DNA of 64,000 nucleotides from CAIKZD01 sp041675165 (GTDB taxonomy: Bacteria; Patescibacteriota; Minisyncoccia; Moranbacterales; UBA2206). The position numbers and the translations under genes were made by a program. How positions within the stretch are numbered: the stretch's first letter is position 1; each line of letters starts with the position of its first letter. The notes beneath the pieces are model-generated. The model had not been told where the DNA came from. It saw only the letters and a list, made by a program, of their open reading frames with translations, and made no database searches. Location of the stretch: contig JBAYUI010000002.1 in the NCBI GenBank assembly GCA_041675165.1, positions 1-64,000 on the forward strand, read 5' to 3'. Positions 60,128 to 64,000 of the stretch are shown here, piece after piece.

Positions 60128-60706
60128 ATGTTGGAAAAAATAAAAAAATTAAGAGAACAAACTGGCGCCGGAATGGTGGAGATCAAAAAAGCTCTGACTG
60201 AGGCCGAAGGCGACGAAGCCAAGGCCATTGAAATTTTGAGAGAAAAGGGTTTGGAGAAAGCTTCCAAGAAAGCGACCAGAGAGACACAAGAAGGCGTTGT
60301 GGCCAGCTATATCCATTCCAATGGACGAGTGGGCGCGATGGTCAAGCTGCTCTGCGAAACTGATTTCGTGGCACGCAATGATGAATTCAAAACTTTGGCT
60401 GTTGATATCGCAATGCACATCACGGCTATGAAACCGCAAGCCATAAGACCGGAAGAAGTGAGCGCAGAAGCGGTAGCTAATGAGAAAGCGATCTGGCTGG
60501 AACAGTTGAAAGAAGAAAAAAAACCTGAGCAGATGATCCCTGGAATTCTGGACGACCAAGAAAAGAAATTTCGCGAAGAGATTTCGCTAATGACGCAAGC
60601 TTTCGTGAAGGACCCCGATCGGACGGTGGGGGATGTCATAAATGAAAAGATCGCCAAGATCGGAGAGAATATTCAGATAGGAGAATTTAGTCGTTTAGAA
60701 TTATAA
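60128..60706 (+). CDS. tsf: Elongation factor Ts
   Basis: This nucleotide exchange factor for EF-Tu has LREQTGAGMVEIKKALTEAE, ATRETQEGVVASYIHSNGRV and ALVEL-like KLLCETDFVARNDEF. At 192 residues it is a short form with a single core domain, as in many bacteria with compact EF-Ts. Cotranscribed with rpsB. Confidence 0.96.
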   Translation: MLEKIKKLREQTGAGMVEIKKALTEAEGDEAKAIEILREKGLEKASKKATRETQEGVVASYIHSNGRVGAMVKLLCETDFVARNDEFKTLAVDIAMHITAMKPQAIRPEEVSAEAVANEKAIWLEQLKEEKKPEQMIPGILDDQEKKFREEISLMTQAFVKDPDRTVGDVINEKIAKIGENIQIGEFSRLEL

Positions 60707-60709
60707 ATG

Positions 60710-60792
60710 CGAACAGCTGCGAATCAAAAATGAATGATTACGGATTAAATTTGGAAATATTCATAACTGCATTCGCGATGATTCGCTAATCC
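60710..60792. repeat. Inverted repeat (gcgaat family) after tsf
   Basis: tgcgaacagctgcgaatcaa and attcgcgatgattcgctaat are complementary over most of their length. Related in style to 13955-14040. Confidence 0.55.
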
Positions 60793-60794
60793 TT

Positions 60795-61568
60795 ATGGCA
60801 AATGTTTTAGTTTCCATATACTCTTGGGAGGCTCATCGGATTTGTGACGCAGGTTCTTTTGATATAAAAAAAGGTTCGAAGGTCATCGTTTCACTGGAGA
60901 ATGGGAATGAACTAGGCATTATTATGGATATGCATGCCGCGCCCGGCGAAAGGTCCGACAAGATTATCCGGCTGGCGACCGTTCATGATACTGAGATCTA
61001 TGAAAAATATGAAAAGGAGAAGGAAGCTTTTTTGAAGTTCTGCCATCGAGAAGTGAAAAAGCAGGATCTTCCGATGAAGATAATCGACGCGCGCATCAGT
61101 CTGGACGGGAAGCAATTGACTTTTGTCTTTACGGCGGACACGCGGGTGGATTTTCGAGAGCTGGTGAAGAATATCTCCAAAGAATCCAAACGGGGCGTGC
61201 GGATGCAGCAGATCGGGAGTCGGGATGAAGCGAGGAAGCTGGGAGGATTTGGGATCTGCGGCCGAGAATTGTGTTGCGTGAAATTTCCCGGCAGCATCCC
61301 GAGCATTACGACCGATATGGCCAAGGTCCAGCAGATCGCTCATCGAGGATCAGAAAGAATCTCGGGCTTATGTGGAAGGTTGATGTGCTGCTTGGCCTAT
61401 GAAGCGGAACAATACAGGAGTCTTTTGGCGGGTATGCCGGAACTCTACAGCGTAGTGAATACCAAGGAAGGCCGAGGAACCGTGATCGAGATAAACGCCG
61501 GTACGCAAGAAATCAAGGTTAAGATAGAAAATGGCAAATATGTGATTTTGAAAAAAGAAGATTTGTAG
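60795..61568 (+). CDS. RicT/PSP1-family protein
   Basis: The 257-residue protein has the PSP1 C-terminal domain with two cysteine clusters, GFGICGRELCCVKF and GLCGRLMCCLAYE. In Bacillus subtilis the homologue RicT (YaaT) works with RicA and RicF in an Fe-S-containing complex that stimulates RNase Y-dependent mRNA maturation. The cysteines are kept. Partner genes are not in the window. Confidence 0.88.
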   Translation: MANVLVSIYSWEAHRICDAGSFDIKKGSKVIVSLENGNELGIIMDMHAAPGERSDKIIRLATVHDTEIYEKYEKEKEAFLKFCHREVKKQDLPMKIIDARISLDGKQLTFVFTADTRVDFRELVKNISKESKRGVRMQQIGSRDEARKLGGFGICGRELCCVKFPGSIPSITTDMAKVQQIAHRGSERISGLCGRLMCCLAYEAEQYRSLLAGMPELYSVVNTKEGRGTVIEINAGTQEIKVKIENGKYVILKKEDL

Positions 61569-61615
61569 GAAAGCGAAAGAGCTGCGGAAAAGTTAAAAAC
61601 AAACCAATAAATCAG

Positions 61616-62332
61616 ATGTTGTATTCCATCATTCCTCCGGCATTAGTCGTATTGAGTCTTGTCGGAATCATAATAATTCTCATGAAAAAAGCGCCGCAAA
61701 TGGCGCGTTTGGAAGACAACAAGAACCTGTTTTCTGAAGAGGAGCGCAAAGAGCGGGAGCTTTCCGCCAGATATGCCGCCCTGAAAAGAGAAAATAGGAA
61801 ATCTTTCAAAGAATTTTTTTTGGCGACCATCACGGGGATTGTGGGAGCGTTGAAGGGGCTGGGCCTGTTTTTCATCCGCTTCTTCGGTTCCGGCAAGGCG
61901 GCTTTGCGCAAGATTAATGATGATGCCAAGGCGAAGATCGAAGCGCGCGGCGCGGCCAAGAAGCACCCCCGACAGGAAGAGGCGCAGAATGATTTTTTCC
62001 GCCGCCGAGCTGACCGGCAGATCCGGATAGCCGATGAGGAAAGATATGCGCCAGAAGAGCTGCAGGAGGAACTGGAGAGAGCGGCGAGTGCTTCGCAGAA
62101 GGAAGAGAAAAAAGCCGAGAAAAAAGATCTTTTCGAAAAGATCCTAATTGATCGGATCGCGAGCAATCCGAAAGACATTGAAGCGTATGAACGGTTGGGA
62201 GAATATTATCTGGAGATCGAGAATTGGGAATATGGCAAAGAATGTTTCAAGCAGGTGATCAAGCTCAATCCGAGGAACATCAACGCGCGGAGCAGAATGC
62301 GGAAGTTGGAAAAGATTTTGAGCAAGCGATGA
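61616..62332 (+). CDS. Membrane protein with TPR repeat
   Basis: The 238-residue product has an N-terminal membrane helix (IIPPALVVLSLVGIIIILM), a second hydrophobic stretch near residues 65-85, a highly charged helical linker (EELQEELERAASASQKEEKK) and a C-terminal TPR-like unit (IEAYERLGEYYLEIENWEYG, KECFKQVIKLNPRN). It is likely a scaffold; function unknown. Confidence 0.72.
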   Translation: MLYSIIPPALVVLSLVGIIIILMKKAPQMARLEDNKNLFSEEERKERELSARYAALKRENRKSFKEFFLATITGIVGALKGLGLFFIRFFGSGKAALRKINDDAKAKIEARGAAKKHPRQEEAQNDFFRRRADRQIRIADEERYAPEELQEELERAASASQKEEKKAEKKDLFEKILIDRIASNPKDIEAYERLGEYYLEIENWEYGKECFKQVIKLNPRNINARSRMRKLEKILSKR

Positions 62333-62346
62333 TTGTCATAAAAAAT

Positions 62347-62420
62347 GCCTGAGTAGCTCAGCTGGTTAGAGCAACTGTTTTGTAAACAGTAGGTCGTCGG
62401 TCCGAATCCGACCTCAGGCT
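62347..62420 (+). tRNA. tRNA-Thr(TGT)
   Basis: Acceptor GCCTGAG/CTCAGGC; anticodon arm ACTGT-TTTGTAA-ACAGT gives anticodon TGT; T arm GTCCGAATC; discriminator T. Confidence 0.95.
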
Positions 62421-62506
62421 CAGAAGGCATATTAGCAGTTTATCATTTTAGCAAAACTCTTTTTTATGCTAATATGTTAAAATGTTAATATGATGAAATG
62501 AATATT

Positions 62507-62589
62507 GGGTCGGTGGCAGAGTGGTCAATTGCACCTGACTGTAAATCAGGCGACGTAAGTCTACGGCGGTTCAAATCCGTCCCGGCCCA
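62507..62589 (+). tRNA. tRNA-Tyr(GTA)
   Basis: Acceptor GGGTCGG/CCGGCCC; anticodon arm CCTGA-CTGTAAA-TCAGG gives GTA; long variable arm as in bacterial tRNA-Tyr; T arm GGTTCAAATCC; discriminator A. Confidence 0.95.
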
Positions 62590-62615
62590 CACAATTTGAT
62601 GTTAGTGAATAGTTT

Positions 62616-62892
62616 GCCGTTGTAGCTCAGTTGGTAGAGCATTTCCATGGTAAAAATTTGCCCACCGTTTGGAAAACTAAACAGTGCATACCCGAATAAC
62701 GGTTAAAGACCTAGTATCAGGTTCAGACCGTGGCATCTTGTTGTGGCAAGAGGCCCGAACGACTGACAAGGGGGGCTAAATCCCACGTAAATGGGACATG
62801 TCCGATATACAGTCTAATCCTTTAATAGATATTTTATAAAATAAAGGTTCAAATGAAGGAAAAGGTCTCCGGTCCGATTCCGGACAACGGCT
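62616..62892 (+). tRNA. tRNA-Thr(GGT) interrupted by an intron in the anticodon loop
   Basis: Exon 1 is 62616-62651 (GCCGTTG acceptor, D arm AGCTCAGTTGGTAGAGC, ending TTTCCATGGT). Exon 2 is 62856-62892 (AAGGAAA, T arm CCGGTCCGATTCCGG, CAACGGC acceptor, discriminator T). Joined they give a perfect 73-nt cloverleaf with anticodon arm TTTCC-ATGGTAA-GGAAA, anticodon GGT. The join lies between positions 36 and 37. Confidence 0.9.
62652..62855 (+). other. Group-I-like self-splicing intron (204 nt, no ORF)
   Basis: The 5' exon ends in T and the intron ends in G, the rule for group I splice sites. The intron is G/C-structured, with a core segment gttcagaccgtggc (R-like) and, 3' of it, gatatacagtctaat (S-like); cagac and gtct can pair as P7. 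It encodes no endonuclease. The subclass was not determined. Confidence 0.75.
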
Positions 62893-62924
62893 CAGTAAGT
62901 TGTAATTATGTAATATCTAATAAT

Positions 62925-63080
62925 ATGGCACGAGAAAACCTAGTGAAGATGAAATGCAGCGTGTGCAATTCCATCAATCATTTCACGAAAAGGAATAAGA
63001 AGAAGATCAAGGAGAAATTGGAGCTGAAGAAGTTCTGCAAGAAATGCCGAACAAATACGGTGCATAAGGAGATGAAATAA
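62925..63080 (+). CDS. rpmG: Ribosomal protein L33
   Basis: The 51-residue zinc-ribbon protein reads MKCSVCNSINHFTKRNKKKI, then LELKKFCKKCRTNTVHKEMK, with two C-x2-C pairs. ATG 62925 (MARENLVKMKC) was chosen; upstream in-frame sequence is tRNA. It lies 32 bases after the split tRNA. Confidence 0.93.
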   Translation: MARENLVKMKCSVCNSINHFTKRNKKKIKEKLELKKFCKKCRTNTVHKEMK

Positions 63081-63089
63081 GACCCGGCT

Positions 63090-63205
63090 GCGGCGGAATT
63101 TTCAATTCACAAATTTTCAATTTTCAATGAATTTTCAATTCTTTAATTTTTAAATTTTAAAATTGGGATTTGTTTGAAAATTGAAAATTGGAGTTTGAAA
63201 ATTCC
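63090..63205. repeat. A+T-rich inverted repeat (attttcaatt family)
   Basis: Forward units aattttcaattttcaatgaa and complementary gaaaattgaaaattgg lie between rpmG and tRNA-Trp. A short hairpin ccatgc-gaa-gcatgg follows at 63204-63218. Confidence 0.6.
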
Positions 63206-63220
63206 ATGCGAAGCATGGCT

Positions 63221-63292
63221 GCGGGCGTCGTATAGTGGCTATTACATCGGTCTCCAAAACCGATTACGGGGGTTCAATTCCCTCCGCCCGTG
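63221..63292 (+). tRNA. tRNA-Trp(CCA)
   Basis: Acceptor GCGGGCG/CGCCCGT (one G-T pair); anticodon arm TCGGT-CTCCAAA-ACCGA gives CCA; T arm GGTTCAATTCC; discriminator G. Confidence 0.93.
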
Positions 63293-63296
63293 CATT

Positions 63297-63335
63297 TAAA
63301 AAGAATTACGTAATTAATTACGTAATTCTTTTTGT
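63297..63335 (+). terminator. Terminator after tRNA-Trp
   Basis: The palindrome aaaaagaattacgtaatt-aattacgtaattcttttt is followed by gttttt. Confidence 0.8.
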
Positions 63336-63403
63336 TTTTGCCAAAAATCTAGCTGAGGCGTAGAATGGATTTATATAAGCTATTATTGATGAGTTGAGGA
63401 CCG

Positions 63404-63438
63404 TCCTCGACTGGGTTTAATCCTCGACTGGGTTTAGT
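63404..63438. repeat. Tandem 17-base duplication
   Basis: tcctcgactgggtttaa is immediately followed by tcctcgactgggtttag. It lies in the gap before the last gene; otherwise nothing is recognised in 63336-63513. Confidence 0.6.
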
Positions 63439-63513
63439 ATTGATTGCTTTGGCGGCGAAGGGTTAGTTTTCTGATATTATTTTATTGCGCTTTAGGAATA
63501 TTAAAAAATTATT

Positions 63514-64000
63514 ATGGAAAAGATATATTATGTGTGTTTGAATTTAGACAACCCAATTGTTGCTTGGGAGGTTTGCAGAGGTCGCATAATAAGCTGTGAT
63601 AAAATAGAAGATAAGAGTTTTAACCCTCTGAGTTTCTGGTATGTAGAATATTTGCGTCGTATACTTTCAAACACGAACACGTCAAAAAATGAAACTAAGC
63701 TGGAGATCTTCCGACAGCAATATTTTCCCAAAGAAGTGTCTCGATTGAAGGGCTTGTACCTGTTTGAATCATTAGAAACTGCCAAACAAGCAAAGGTTGA
63801 TTGGGACATGCAGGGGGTTATAGCCGAAGTTATACTTAAAAACAACGAACATATAACAAAAGTTGACGCTAAATGGATTACGGAGAATTTGCCTAGCTTA
63901 GAAGAGAGTGATTGGATGATGAAATATTGGTCTGGCCAACAATATAACGAGTTTCCCCATTGGGAATTGATTGTTTCTGGCGAACTTGAAATAGTTGATA
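63514..64000 (+). CDS. Unknown protein, truncated by window edge (DUF2441-like?)
   Basis: The frame from ATG 63514 is open to the last base (162 residues visible): MEKIYYVCLNLDNPIVAWEV..., FWYVEYLRRILSNTNTSKNE, QQYFPKEVSRLKGLYLFESL, ETAKQAK. The E...R...P-x-E-x-S-R...LF pattern recalls DUF2441 and ADP-ribosyltransferase-like small proteins, but this is a weak match. A+T-rich codon use differs from the ribosomal genes upstream. The reverse strand is also open but lacks start signals. Confidence 0.6.
   Translation, partial: MEKIYYVCLNLDNPIVAWEVCRGRIISCDKIEDKSFNPLSFWYVEYLRRILSNTNTSKNETKLEIFRQQYFPKEVSRLKGLYLFESLETAKQAKVDWDMQGVIAEVILKNNEHITKVDAKWITENLPSLEESDWMMKYWSGQQYNEFPHWELIVSGELEIVD

Noticed and set aside
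63528..63845. Reverse-strand 105-codon frame near the window end
   Set aside because: The forward frame from 63514 is longer, open to the window edge and has a more protein-like composition.
1..64000. CRISPR array
   Set aside because: No series of equal direct repeats with regular spacers was seen; the repeats present are palindromes or low-complexity units.
1..64000. TGA recoding as glycine (Gracilibacteria/Absconditabacteria type)
   Set aside because: TGA ends many genes at the expected length (for example the HyfB-like gene at 6122-6124, overlapping the next ATG), and no conserved gene has an internal TGA.

Overview
The window looks like a chromosomal segment of a Candidate Phyla Radiation (Patescibacteria) bacterium, most likely of the Parcubacteria/Moranbacteria kind. 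This is inferred from gene content and DNA style: compact single-copy housekeeping genes, an alanyl-tRNA synthetase without its C-terminal domain, a short Rel protein, a diversity-generating retroelement, an intron-containing tRNA gene, a CPR-type baseplate-J-like membrane protein, a VirD4/TraD-like ATPase with its partner, and A+T-rich repeats of the type 'aaatccaaatgacaaa' between and inside genes. TGA is used as a normal stop codon, so the recoded CPR lineages are excluded. No lineage marker was searched.

Layout. 1-3.2 kb: end of an F-type ATP synthase operon (atpG, atpD, atpC), interrupted by a small reverse-strand membrane gene and a long palindrome. 3.5-10.9 kb: five-gene operon resembling hydrogenase-4/complex I (small subunit, two antiporter-like subunits, a HyfC-HyfE fusion, a NuoCD/HyfG-like large subunit). 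All NiFe and Fe-S cysteines expected in its two catalytic subunits are replaced. 11-19.8 kb: leuS with an inserted nucleotidyltransferase domain, a sugar-nucleotide transferase, an NRAMP-like transporter, rlmN and dxs, the last two carrying the same palindromic element in frame. 19.8-24 kb: accessory stretch (dinD, a putative PD-(D/E)XK protein, a DUF1508 protein, an unknown gene) ending at a tRNA 3' remnant. 24-29.5 kb: small membrane-protein operon, MacB-like ABC exporter, tRNA-Leu, parA-parB.

29.5-32.7 kb: diversity-generating retroelement (candidate target protein, template repeat, avd with a G10 tract, reverse transcriptase). 32.7-44.3 kb: rel, topA, dprA, a sigma-4/HARE-HTH regulator, a VirD4-like secretion module, mnmA. 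44.3-50.5 kb: alaS, an ADP-ribosyltransferase-like protein, tyrS, a MntA-HepT toxin-antitoxin pair, a secreted protein. 50.6-54.1 kb: FtsA/PilM-like ATPase and a baseplate-J-like protein. 54.1-63.3 kb: translation genes (infA-rpmJ-rpsM-rpsK-rpsD-rpoA-rplQ, rplM-rpsI, rpmE, rpsB-tsf, rpmG), a RicT/PSP1 protein and four tRNAs, one split by a 204-nt group-I-like intron. A partial unknown gene runs off the end.

The most unusual content is the hydrogenase-4-like complex with no visible redox ligands beside an ATP synthase, the LeuRS with an embedded nucleotidyltransferase domain, the palindromes translated inside rlmN and dxs in different reading frames, and the retroelement whose accessory gene is out of frame at a G10 tract. 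Functions are assigned by recognising motifs by eye; no database search was run.
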